Part shown: positions 44,678 through 52,236 of the stretch, piece by piece
Position numbering within the stretch: position 1 is the stretch's first letter
How the letters are laid out: each line of letters opens with the position of its first letter
NCBI RefSeq assembly: GCF_030409335.1
Contig: NZ_JAUFPN010000153.1
Span: 1-64,000 of the forward strand
Direction of reading: 5' to 3'
From: Paeniroseomonas aquatica
Lineage (GTDB): Bacteria > Pseudomonadota > Alphaproteobacteria > Acetobacterales > Acetobacteraceae
Length of the DNA stretch: 64,000 nucleotides
Notes under the pieces: model-generated
Told to the model about the DNA's origin: nothing
The model's input: only the letters and a program-made list of their open reading frames with translations
The model's database searches: none
Made by a program: the position numbers and the translations under genes

Positions 44678-46173
44678 CCTCGGGGCGGCCCGGGGCATGA
44701 TGCCCTGGTCACCTGGGCCGCGATGGCGTTCCAGTCGACCGGCGCCTCCGGCGCGGCCGCGTCCGGCTGCTCCACCTGGCCGAGCAGGAACTTCCTGAGC
44801 TCGGCCTGATCGGTGTAGCTGCGGCCGCTACCGGCGATGCTGTGGCCCGCCGCATCGAACACGCTGTCCACCCGGGTTGCCAGGTTCAGCACCTGGTCCG
44901 CACCGGCGCCGGTTGCGAAGGGCGGCACGAGCTGGTTCGAGTGGCCTTTGCCGAACCACTGGTACTCCGGCACGCCGTCGCCGTTGCGATCCTCCTGCAC
45001 GCGCTGGAAGGGGATGGTCTCGCATTCCGGGCCGAACGGCAGGTGGTCGTGGTCGGCGGTGACGATCAGCAGGGTGTCCTCGAAGGTCGCCTTGCTCCCG
45101 GGCGAGTTCACGTAGTCGATGACGCTCTGCACGGCGGCGTTGAACTCGATGTAGTCCTCGATGGTGCGGCCGAGGTTGTTGGCATGCTCGGCGCGGTCCA
45201 CCGCACGGCCCTCGATCATGAGGTATAGCCCGTCCGGATCGGCGTTCAGCTTGTTGAGCGCCGCCAGCGACATCTCGGTCAAGGTCGGCGAGGTCTGCAG
45301 CCGCGGCACGGTGAAGGGGCTCGCTGGCCGGGTCGGCCCCGCTGCGGTAGAAGCTGGTGCCGGTGAAGGCCTCGGCGATCATCGCCAGGCGGGCGTCGGT
45401 GGGCGTGCCGCTGGCCGCGGCCTGGATATCCGCACGGCTCTGCAGCAGGTCTCAGCCCAAGCCGTCCGGCGACTTGTACGTACCCGCCTTGAGGCTGTTC
45501 CAGAGATCCTGGCCGATCCAGTCGTAGTTCGCGGCCGTCGCCGGCTGGCCGTTGTCGTTGACATCGGGGTTGCCGGTGCCGGCGATGACATCGAGCACGC
45601 CGCTGTGGAACACTTCCGTGGCGATCTCGCCGTGGCTGGCGCGCGAGACGTTATGCGCCCCGCCGCCGGCCGCCGGGGTCGCATCGCTGATCTGCACGGT
45701 CGAGACCACGCCGGTCGCCTTGCCGCCCTGATGCACGACTTCGGCGAGGCTGAGCAGCGCGGTGCCGTTGCCGTCGACGTTGATGGCGTTGTTGTAGCTC
45801 TTCTCGCCGGTCATCTTCGCCGACATGGTATTGGCGGAATCCGGCGCGGTGGCGCGGTTCCATTCATAACCGGCGAAGCCACGCTCGAAGCCGGCGGAGG
45901 TCGTGCCGGGCACCGGGGGGAAGTCATAGTTGCGGGCCGGGTCTTAGACGTCGATCGCCACCTGGGCGAGGCCGGCCGGCCCGGCGACGGACGCGTTGCG
46001 GGGGTCGAGCGCATAGACCGGTTGCGCAGCATGGATGAAGTCCGGCCCATCCACCGTGAGCTCGCCGGGCAGGCCGCCACGGACATCCCCGAGATATTGG
46101 CGCGTCGCTTCGAGGGCATTGAACCGGCCCCGTCGGCGATCATGACGATGACGTTCTTGGGTGCCGCCGACAT
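44647..46173 (-). pseudogene. Alkaline phosphatase, broken by two frameshifts and two stops
   Basis: The pieces of one PhoA-type (PF00245) enzyme lie in order. APKNVIVMIADGAG starts at about 46165, then a one-base frame change near 46133 leads to FNALEATRQYLGD. An in-frame TAA at 45944-45946 precedes DPARNYDFPPVPG. The nucleophile region DSANTMSAKMTGEKSYNNA follows. An in-frame TGA at 45452-45454 lies in SPDGLG-stop-DLLQSRAD. A second frame change near 45320 leads to PRLQTSPTLTEMSLAALNK, then the metal-binding TADHDH and the C-terminus. Each residue run on both sides of each lesion is still family-like, so loss is recent. Two substitutions plus two indels in one gene, with neighbours intact, argue against sequencing error. 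The end overlaps the amidohydrolase by 31 bases. Confidence 0.88.
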
Positions 46174-46326
46174 GGCGGCCTCCGTCGCTACGGTTGAGGA
46201 TTCTATGCTGTATACTTCCGGGCTGGTGGCCGGTGCAGGGAAGCCTGAAGCGGCACCGGCCGCCAACGGCGGCTCGTGTCAGTTTGGCGATGTTTGGCGT
46301 CGGCATCCTTCCGCCAACGGTTGGCC

Positions 46327-47289
46327 TCAGTCGGCCGGCAGGTCCAGCGTGGCGCCGAAGGCCAGGGTGGTGAATGCCTCCGGCGGCAGGCCGGCGGCGG
46401 TGCGGGCCTTGGCCAGCCAAGCTTCCGGGCCGTCGATCGCCTCGTCGGTCAGGCCGGCGAAGGTGCCGAAATGCATGCCGATGCTCTGCCGGGCGCCGAG
46501 CGCCTGGTGGGCGCGGACCGCCTCGCCCGGGTCCATGTGCTGGGTGTGCATGAACCAGCGCGGCTCATAGGCGCCGATCGGCAGCAGGGCGAGGTCGATG
46601 CGGGGGAAGGCGCGGGCGATCTCGGCGAAATGCGGGCACCAGCCGCTGTCGGCGGCGAAATAGACTGTGGCCTCGCCCGCCTGGATGACGAAGCCGCCCC
46701 AGAGGCTGCGGTTGCGGTCGAAGGGGGTGCGGGCGGAGAAGTGCTGTGCCGGGACATAGGTGATGCGAAGCCCGGCGACCTCGGTCGATTGCCACCAGTC
46801 GAGTTCCGGCACGCCCTGGAAGCCCGCCTTGGCGAGGTGGCGAGCATTGCCGAGGCCGGTGACGGCGGGCGGCGACCAGCGCCGGCGCACCGCGCGCAGG
46901 GTCGCCAGGTCCAGGTGGTCGTAGTGGTTGTGGCTGACCAGCAGCAGGTCGACGCCGGGCAGGGCCGCCAGCGGCTGGCCCGGGGCGCGGACCCGCCTCG
47001 GGCCGGCGAAGCTCAGCGGGCTGGCGCGGGGCGACCAAACCGGGTCGACCAGGATGCAGCGCCCGCCGATCTGCAGCAGAAAACTGGCATGGCCGATGAA
47101 GGTGGCGGCGATGCGATCCGCAGCCAGGCGGAGGGGCAGCGGCTGCGGTGGATCCTCGATCCAGGCCGGCCAGGGCATCCGCTGCGACTTCCGCCGCCAT
47201 GCCCAGACATCGGCCAGGGTCTTTTCGGTGCGATCATGGACATTGTGGAAGGCCCGGCCATCCCAGTGGTCCGAGCGGTCCGGCGTCAC
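46327..47289 (-). CDS. MBL-fold metallo-hydrolase (NAPE-PLD/UlaG-like)
   Basis: 320 residues with no signal peptide. Metallo-beta-lactamase fold: the strand TFIGHASFLLQIGG, the HxHxDH motif as SHNHYDHLD, the second metal group at AQHFSARTPF and AADSGWCPHF, and the late IGMHFGTF His. The FDRNRSLWGGFVI segment is characteristic of the NAPE-hydrolysing phospholipase D-like subset, found in many Gram-negatives; the true bacterial substrate is uncertain. It overlaps the DUF2155 gene by four bases (ATGA) and is the last gene of the operon that starts with the NDUFA12-like gene, so it is translationally coupled. Confidence 0.9.
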   Translation of the reverse strand: MTPDRSDHWDGRAFHNVHDRTEKTLADVWAWRRKSQRMPWPAWIEDPPQPLPLRLAADRIAATFIGHASFLLQIGGRCILVDPVWSPRASPLSFAGPRRVRAPGQPLAALPGVDLLLVSHNHYDHLDLATLRAVRRRWSPPAVTGLGNARHLAKAGFQGVPELDWWQSTEVAGLRITYVPAQHFSARTPFDRNRSLWGGFVIQAGEATVYFAADSGWCPHFAEIARAFPRIDLALLPIGAYEPRWFMHTQHMDPGEAVRAHQALGARQSIGMHFGTFAGLTDEAIDGPEAWLAKARTAAGLPPEAFTTLAFGATLDLPAD

Positions 47290-47645
47290 TTGCAGTCGAT
47301 CACCCGCAGGTCATAGACCGGATGCTCCAGCATGCTGACGCCGGGGGCATTGGCGAACATCCAGCCGCGAAAGACCTCTTGGAAGCCACTGGCGCGGCGG
47401 CTGTCGCTGACTTCCAGGAAGGCGCTGGCATCCGGCACCTCATCGGGCGGCCGGGCGTTGCAGGCGGTGACGCGGATGGTGAGGGTGCCGACCTGCGTCC
47501 CCTGGCCCACCGGGGCCCGCAGGGTGGAGATGCGGGCGGTCACCTTGTCGAGCAACTGCAGCTCGGCCACCGATTTCGGCACCCAATCGGCACTCTGCGC
47601 CAGGGCGGCACAGGGCAGCAGCGCCAGCGCCAGCGCCCGCCTCAT
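47286..47645 (-). CDS. DUF2155 periplasmic protein
   Basis: 119 residues. Signal peptide MRRALALALLPCAALAQS. The mature domain starts DWVPKSVAELQLLDKVTARI and ends with VFRGWMFANAPGVSMLEHPVYDLRVIDCK. The pair of cysteines at TACNARP and VIDCK could form a disulfide. This is the DUF2155 family, found in alphaproteobacteria beside complex I accessory or acetyl-CoA carboxylase genes. The conserved GWMFASSP-type stretch and 'baseline' WDVWV-like content are diagnostic, but no function is proven. It overlaps both neighbours by four bases. Confidence 0.9.
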   Translation of the reverse strand: MRRALALALLPCAALAQSADWVPKSVAELQLLDKVTARISTLRAPVGQGTQVGTLTIRVTACNARPPDEVPDASAFLEVSDSRRASGFQEVFRGWMFANAPGVSMLEHPVYDLRVIDCK

Positions 47646-47860
47646 CGGTCCGGACGCTTCGGGCTGGGTAGGGCGGCCACTAGGTCACTCAGGATCCGGC
47701 GCATGGCAGTCTCGTCGACGCCCATGAGGATGGCGTCCTCGAAGGCATCGCGCATGACCTGGGTGAGCTCGGCGTGGTTTTCCGCCAGTACCTTCAGCTT
47801 TTCCCGGCAGGATACCGGGCTGCCATCGGCGCCCGGCCATGCCTCGGGCTGGGCGCTCAT
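47642..47860 (-). CDS. Small helical protein between mlaD and DUF2155 gene
   Basis: 72 residues, no signal peptide or membrane segment. The middle is a plain amphipathic helix-turn-helix-like stretch: SCREKLKVLAENHAELTQVMRDAFEDAILMGVDETAMRRILSDL. I do not recognise a family. The four-base ATGA overlaps on both sides with mlaD and the DUF2155 gene make real translation very likely. Placement suggests that it works with one of them, but no role can be named. Confidence 0.75.
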   Translation of the reverse strand: MSAQPEAWPGADGSPVSCREKLKVLAENHAELTQVMRDAFEDAILMGVDETAMRRILSDLVAALPSPKRPDR

Positions 47861-48378
47861 CGCGGTGCGGCGGGGGCCGGCGTGGGGGTGGCGGTCTCGC
47901 CGCCGGCACTGGGCTGGGAACTGTTCATCTGCGTGACCGAAAAGATGAAACGGCCGAGCAGCGATTCAAGGCTGACGGAGCCCTGCGTCTCGACGATGCG
48001 GCCGTTGTCGGCGAGGAACTGCTCGCTGCCGCCAGGCACTAGGGAGACATATTTGCCGCCGAGCAGGCCTTCCGAGGTGATTTCGGCCGACGTGTCGCTG
48101 GGCAGCTTGAGGCCGCGATCCACCCGCAGGGTGAGGACCGCCGAAAAGCTGGTCGGGTCGATGCGGCTGTCGGTCACGCTGCCGACCTTGACGCCGGCGA
48201 TGCGGACATCCGCCCCGTTGGAAAGGCCGTCGATCTTGTCGAACTGGGCCGTGAGCAGCAGGCCGTCGGTATTCGAGGCACCGCGGCCGCTGTGGAGCAC
48301 GGCATAGGCCAGGAAGCTGGCGGCGACGAGGAGCACGATGCCGCCGGTGGCGACCTCGGCGAGGCTGCGTCCTTTCAC
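47857..48378 (-). CDS. mlaD: MlaD-type lipid-transport MCE protein
   Basis: 173 residues: an N-terminal membrane anchor (about residues 9-28, ATGGIVLLVAASFLAYAVLH), then one MCE domain with LLLTAQFDKIDGLSNGADVRIAGVKVG-type residues (33-60), and LPSDTSAEITSEGLLGGKYVSLVPGG. It ends in a Ser/Thr/Pro/Ala-rich tail. In the Mla pathway MlaD forms the hexameric periplasmic ring joined to the MlaFEB ABC transporter and moves phospholipid between membranes. The MlaFE genes are not here. It lies four bases after the ndufa12-like stop and overlaps the small gene. Confidence 0.93.
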   Translation of the reverse strand: MKGRSLAEVATGGIVLLVAASFLAYAVLHSGRGASNTDGLLLTAQFDKIDGLSNGADVRIAGVKVGSVTDSRIDPTSFSAVLTLRVDRGLKLPSDTSAEITSEGLLGGKYVSLVPGGSEQFLADNGRIVETQGSVSLESLLGRFIFSVTQMNSSQPSAGGETATPTPAPAAPR

Positions 48379-48382
48379 GGCG

Positions 48383-48739
48383 TCAGGAGCCAGGGGTCCA
48401 GGCTTCGTAGTCGCCCCCGGTGACCCGCCGCGTACCCCCGACGTAGTCGTGCCCGGCCGGGCGGTAGGCGTGCGCCGTGCCGGTCAGGTTGGGCTGGTGG
48501 TCGAGCTGCCAGGGATACCGCTTGGTCTCCGACAGGGGCTCGGACACAGTATGGTGCAGCCAGGCATGCCACTCCGGCGGAACCACGGTTGGGTCGGTCC
48601 CCTTGGCGAAGATCGCCCAGCGGCGGGTGCGGTTGTAGATCGCCTGTTTCGCGCGGCTCTCGTAATAGACGGTGCCGAAGCGGTCGGTCCCGACCTGGCG
48701 GCCAGACAGCGGGGAGGTGAGACGAAGCAGGAAGGACAT
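48383..48739 (-). CDS. NDUFA12-type complex I accessory subunit
   Basis: 118 residues. The family signature is clear: LVGTDRFGTVYYES-like opening (residues 16-29, GTDRFGNxYYE class), RRWAIFAKGTDPTVVPPEWHAWLHH and the KRYPWQLDHQPNLTGTAHAYRP block. It is the bacterial homologue of the mitochondrial NDUFA12/B17.2 subunit, an alphaproteobacterial trait, likely peripheral on NADH:ubiquinone oxidoreductase or its assembly. It is the first gene of a five-gene, tightly packed operon. It is divergent from the NrdJ-like gene across 184 bases, where promoters for both must lie; no NrdR box was recognised. Confidence 0.93.
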   Translation of the reverse strand: MSFLLRLTSPLSGRQVGTDRFGTVYYESRAKQAIYNRTRRWAIFAKGTDPTVVPPEWHAWLHHTVSEPLSETKRYPWQLDHQPNLTGTAHAYRPAGHDYVGGTRRVTGGDYEAWTPGS

Positions 48740-48923
48740 GAGGCCGGGACTACTCCAGGGGGCGCCGCAAGGCCAGAGGTTTGCGGACGGACCATCGCAC
48801 AGCGGATGCTGCGGCGCAAAGCTGGCGCCTGGGGCGGCTTGTCCACAGGATGTAGTGATGAATCTGGTCTCCTGCCACCAAATACGGCTTCCCGGGCCCG
48901 CCCGGGCGCCGTAGCATCAGGGC

Positions 48924-50483
48924 ATGGCACATATCGATCGCACGCTGTGGGACGGGGTGGCCTTGCGCCGCATGCGCGCGGGGGCCGACCCCGATGCCGC
49001 TCCACGTTCGGTGGCCTTGCCGCGCGGCTGGGATGCGGAGGCCGGTGTGGCCCTGGCCGCATTGGTCCCGGGCTCCGGGCCGGTGGCGCTGCCACGCGCG
49101 GCCGAGGCCTGGATCGGTCGGGCAGTCCGCGGCGGCCTGAAGGCCGGCATCCTGGATGAGGCCGCGGCTGCCAGCCTGGCCGAGGGGTTGCGGACCCTGC
49201 TGCTGACCCGGCGCGGCGCCCCCGGTGCCGAAGTCTGGCGGAACGACGGCAAGGCCGTGCAAGCCGAGCCGCGCTTCGTCCTGAACCTGCCCGCCTTCCT
49301 GGAGGCGGAGGGCGGCTTCGATACCCAAGGCTATGCAGAGGCCTGTGCCCTGGCCGTGACGGCACTGGATTCGTTGAGCGGCGCCAAGGCCACCCGGCTG
49401 CGGCTTGGCTTCGCCGACCTGGCCGGGCTGCTGGCCACGCTGGGCCTGGCCTATGACAGCGCCGAAGGCCGCGCCACTGCAGGCGCCATTGCCGCGCTGA
49501 CCCGTGGCGCCGCGGAGGCCGAATCGGGCCGCATCGCCGGCCGCCTGGGCGCGCGCGAACCGGTGGCGCTGGTATGGCCAGCGCCACCGATGGCGACCCC
49601 GGTCTCCGGCCTGGCCGCCGCCGCGAGAGCTGCCCTGGACGCCGCGGCGCAGTCCCCGGGGGTGCGCCATCAGGCCTTGCTGGCCCTGGCCAGGCCGGAT
49701 GCGGTCGAGGCGATGCTGGGTGTCGAGACCGGCGGCATCGCTCCCATGGCCGGCGCCACCCGGGCCCGGCTGACCGCCGCGGGCGAGGTCGCCGAGGTTC
49801 CGACCCGGGCGGCGCAGCGGGTGATGCAGGACTTCCCCAGCCAGGCCGGAACCTTGCTGGCCCCGGTGTCCGAACTGGCGCGGGCGGCGATGCGGGAAGC
49901 GGTCACCCACTTCCTGCATGCGGCGCCGCCGGCGCCGCTGGCCCTGCCGGCTCCGGCCCAGGCGGTGCCGAAGGTGGCGCCGACGATGCGCCGTCATGCC
50001 GGCACGACGCTGCACGTGACGGTAGGTGGCCACCGGGTGGCGCTGCGGACCGCGGAAGACGCCGAGGGCAGGCTGCTGGAGATCGCCTTCACGCTGTCCA
50101 AGGAAGGCGCGGCCTACCGCAGCCTGATGGATGGCTTCGCCCAATCCGTATCGCTGGGCCTGCAGCGGGGCGTGCCGCTGGCGGAGTATGTCGAGGCCTT
50201 CGCCTATACCCGCTTCGGCCCTGCTGGGCTGGTCGAGGGCGATCCGGCCATCCCACGGGCGACCAGCGCGCTGGACTGGGCCTTCCGTCGCCTGGCGCTG
50301 GACTACCTCGGGCGCCAGGACCTGCCGCAGCCGAGCGAGGAAGACTGCCTCCCGGACAGCGTCGGTAGCGCCGCCCAGCAGACTCCTCTGCTACCGCTGG
50401 ACCTGCCGCCGCAAAGCGCCCCGGGTCGGGATACGGCAGCGAGCCCCCGTGGCCGCCGCCGTGGATTGCGCCTGGTCGGCTGA
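48924..50483 (+). CDS. NrdJ-like protein lacking ribonucleotide reductase catalytic residues
   Basis: 519 residues. The C-terminal half matches the end of B12-dependent class II ribonucleotide reductase: a TSCPD-like domain from about 360 (GTTLHVTVGGHRVALRT), then LSKEGAAYRSLMDGFAQSVSLGLQRG, YTRFGPAGLVEGDP, and DYLGRQDLP (to 468). Upstream, LRLGFADLAGLLATLGLAYDS and VETGGIAP also follow NrdJ order. A stretch at 107-125 aligns without a gap to the NrdJ active-site block NPCSE...CNLASL, but reads NDGKA...LNLPAF: the catalytic Cys and Glu and the following Cys are gone. The protein has only two cysteines (141, 475), no C-terminal redox tail, and less than half the normal length. It cannot reduce ribonucleotides by the known mechanism. 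A regulatory or structural pseudoenzyme is the inference. Confidence 0.78.
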   Translation: MAHIDRTLWDGVALRRMRAGADPDAAPRSVALPRGWDAEAGVALAALVPGSGPVALPRAAEAWIGRAVRGGLKAGILDEAAAASLAEGLRTLLLTRRGAPGAEVWRNDGKAVQAEPRFVLNLPAFLEAEGGFDTQGYAEACALAVTALDSLSGAKATRLRLGFADLAGLLATLGLAYDSAEGRATAGAIAALTRGAAEAESGRIAGRLGAREPVALVWPAPPMATPVSGLAAAARAALDAAAQSPGVRHQALLALARPDAVEAMLGVETGGIAPMAGATRARLTAAGEVAEVPTRAAQRVMQDFPSQAGTLLAPVSELARAAMREAVTHFLHAAPPAPLALPAPAQAVPKVAPTMRRHAGTTLHVTVGGHRVALRTAEDAEGRLLEIAFTLSKEGAAYRSLMDGFAQSVSLGLQRGVPLAEYVEAFAYTRFGPAGLVEGDPAIPRATSALDWAFRRLALDYLGRQDLPQPSEEDCLPDSVGSAAQQTPLLPLDLPPQSAPGRDTAASPRGRRRGLRLVG

Positions 50484-50548
50484 TGCCCGGACATGGGTGA
50501 ATGGCCCGGGGCGGCGTTCCCCGGGCCTTGGCATTTCTGGAGATGATG

Positions 50549-51010
50549 ATGGGTAAGATCGAGGCCCGCCTGGCGGAATTGGGTATCGCGCTGCCGACCC
50601 CGGCGGCGCCGATCGCCAACTATATTCCCTTCAACGTGGTCGGAAAGCTGGTGGTCATCTCCGGCCAGATCCCGCTGAAGGACGGCAAGATCGCCTTTAC
50701 CGGGAAGCTCGGTGCCGGGGTGCCCTTGTCCGAGGGCGTGGCAGCCGCGCGGCTCTGCTTCATCAACCTGGTGGCGCAGCTGAAGGCCGCGGCAGGGGAC
50801 CTGGACAAGGTGGTGCGGATCGTGCGCCTCGGTGGATTCATTGCCGCGCCGGCCGAGTTCACCCAGCATGCCGTGGTCATGAACGGCGCGTCCGATTTGG
50901 CGGTGGAGATCTTCGGCGATGCCGGGCGGCATGCGCGGACCACCATCGGCGTGCCATCCCTGCCCGGGGATGCGGCGGTCGAGGTGGAGGGGATGTTCGA
51001 GCTGGCCTGA
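50549..51010 (+). CDS. RidA/YjgF-family protein
   Basis: 153 residues, longer than the 130 of E. coli RidA, and closest to the YjgF subgroup with an N-terminal extension (MGKIEARLAELGIALPTPAAPIANY). Core: GKLVVISGQIPLKDG, CFINLVAQLKAAAGDLDKVVRIVRL, and the C-terminal RHARTTIGVPSLPGDAAVEVEGMF, with the Arg of HART that in active members binds the imine substrate carboxylate. RidA hydrolyses reactive enamine/imine intermediates from PLP-dependent dehydratases. A threonine dehydratase-like gene is in the window but 30 kb away. GGAG six bases before the third of three consecutive ATGs sets the start at 50549. Confidence 0.88.
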   Translation: MGKIEARLAELGIALPTPAAPIANYIPFNVVGKLVVISGQIPLKDGKIAFTGKLGAGVPLSEGVAAARLCFINLVAQLKAAAGDLDKVVRIVRLGGFIAAPAEFTQHAVVMNGASDLAVEIFGDAGRHARTTIGVPSLPGDAAVEVEGMFELA

Positions 51011-51046
51011 TCAGGCGGGTCTTGCCCTGCCGCGTCGCAGCAGCAC

Positions 51047-52225
51047 ATGCTGCCGGTGATGCCAGACACTGCCCCGGCCCTGACCCTCAGCCTGCACCGG
51101 ACGATCGCGGACCTGCCGGCAACCGACTGGGACGCCTGCGCGGGCGGCGACAACCCCTTCGTCAGCCATGCCTTCCTCGCCGCCCTCGAGGCCAGCGGCA
51201 GCGCCACCGACCGCACTGGCTGGCTGCCGCAGCATGCGGCGCTGCGGGATGCGGCCGGCGAGCTGGTGGCCTGTGCGCCCTGCTATGCCAAGACCCATAG
51301 CCAGGGCGAATACGTCTTCGACTATGGCTGGGCCGATGCCTTCGAGCGGGCGGGGGGGCAGTATTATCCCAAGCTGCAGGTCTGCGCGCCCTTCAGCCCG
51401 GTGCCCGGTCCGCGGCTGCTGGTGCGGCCGGGGTCCGGCGTCGGGCCCGGGGCATTGGGCCAGGGCCTGGTGCAGGTCTGCGAGCAGCTCGAGCTGTCCT
51501 CCGTGCATGTCACCTTCTGCGAGGCGGCGGAGTGGGAGGCCCTGGGCGAGGCGGGCTGGCTGCAGCGGATCGGCACGCAATTCCACTGGCACAACCAGGG
51601 CTACGCCAGCTTCGACGATTTCCTCGGCGCCCTGGCCTCGCGCAAGCGCAAGGCGATCCGGCGGGAACGGCGCGATGCGGCGGCCTCAGGCTTCGTGCTG
51701 AAGACCCTGCGCGGGCATGAGATCACCCCGAAGCACTGGAAGGCCTTCCACCGCTTCTACCAATCCACCACGGACAAGAAATGGGGCCGCAGCGCCTATC
51801 TCACCTCCCGCTTCTGGCCGCTGATGGGCGAGGCGCTGGGCGACCGCGTGGTGCTGATGGTGGCGGAGCAGGATGGCGAGCCGGTGGCCGGCGCCCTGAA
51901 CCTGCTGGGCACCGAGGCGCTGTACGGCCGCAACTGGGGCAGCATCGTCGATGCGCCCTTCCTGCATTTCGAGCTCTGCTACTACCGCGCCATCGATTTC
52001 GCCATCGAGCACAAGCTGCCGCGGGTCGAGGCGGGCGCCCAGGGCGAGCACAAGATCCAGCGCGGCTACCTGCCCAGCCCGACCTATAGCGCGCATTGGA
52101 TCGCCCATCCGGGACTGCGCCGGGCGGTCGGCGATTTCCTCGACCGCGAACGCCCGGCGATGCTGCGCGAGATGGAGGCGCTGGCGACGCTCTCGCCGTT
52201 CCGGAAGGACGGCGAGGACGCCTAG
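51047..52225 (+). CDS. FemAB-like GNAT acyltransferase (PF04339)
   Basis: 392 residues, cytoplasmic. The family pattern is seen: NPFVSHAFLAALEASGSA, YVFDYGWADAFERAGG, YYPKLQVCAPFSPVPGPRLL, QFHWHNQGYASFDDFLGALASRKRKAIRRERR, RFWPLMGE, and GRNWGSI with FHFELCYYRAIDFAIEHKLP-type residues. The KRKAIRRER basic patch follows the acceptor-binding region. The family resembles peptidoglycan-bridge FemAB ligases and is annotated as putative peptidogalactosamine or GNAT enzymes; the acyl donor and acceptor are not established. The start could be 51047 or 51059, neither with a good ribosome site. It follows ridA by 36 bases and is convergent with the binding protein at 52237. Confidence 0.82.
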   Translation: MLPVMPDTAPALTLSLHRTIADLPATDWDACAGGDNPFVSHAFLAALEASGSATDRTGWLPQHAALRDAAGELVACAPCYAKTHSQGEYVFDYGWADAFERAGGQYYPKLQVCAPFSPVPGPRLLVRPGSGVGPGALGQGLVQVCEQLELSSVHVTFCEAAEWEALGEAGWLQRIGTQFHWHNQGYASFDDFLGALASRKRKAIRRERRDAAASGFVLKTLRGHEITPKHWKAFHRFYQSTTDKKWGRSAYLTSRFWPLMGEALGDRVVLMVAEQDGEPVAGALNLLGTEALYGRNWGSIVDAPFLHFELCYYRAIDFAIEHKLPRVEAGAQGEHKIQRGYLPSPTYSAHWIAHPGLRRAVGDFLDRERPAMLREMEALATLSPFRKDGEDA

Positions 52226-52236
52226 CCAATGGCTAT

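Noticed and set aside
44647..45913. Two separate intact phosphatase-like genes
   Set aside because: The pieces are consecutive parts of one alkaline phosphatase, separated by a stop and a frameshift.
48740..48923. NrdR box upstream of the NrdJ-like gene
   Set aside because: I searched the divergent region for an ACA-AT-rich-TGT type palindrome and saw none; ACCAAATACGG is not a match.
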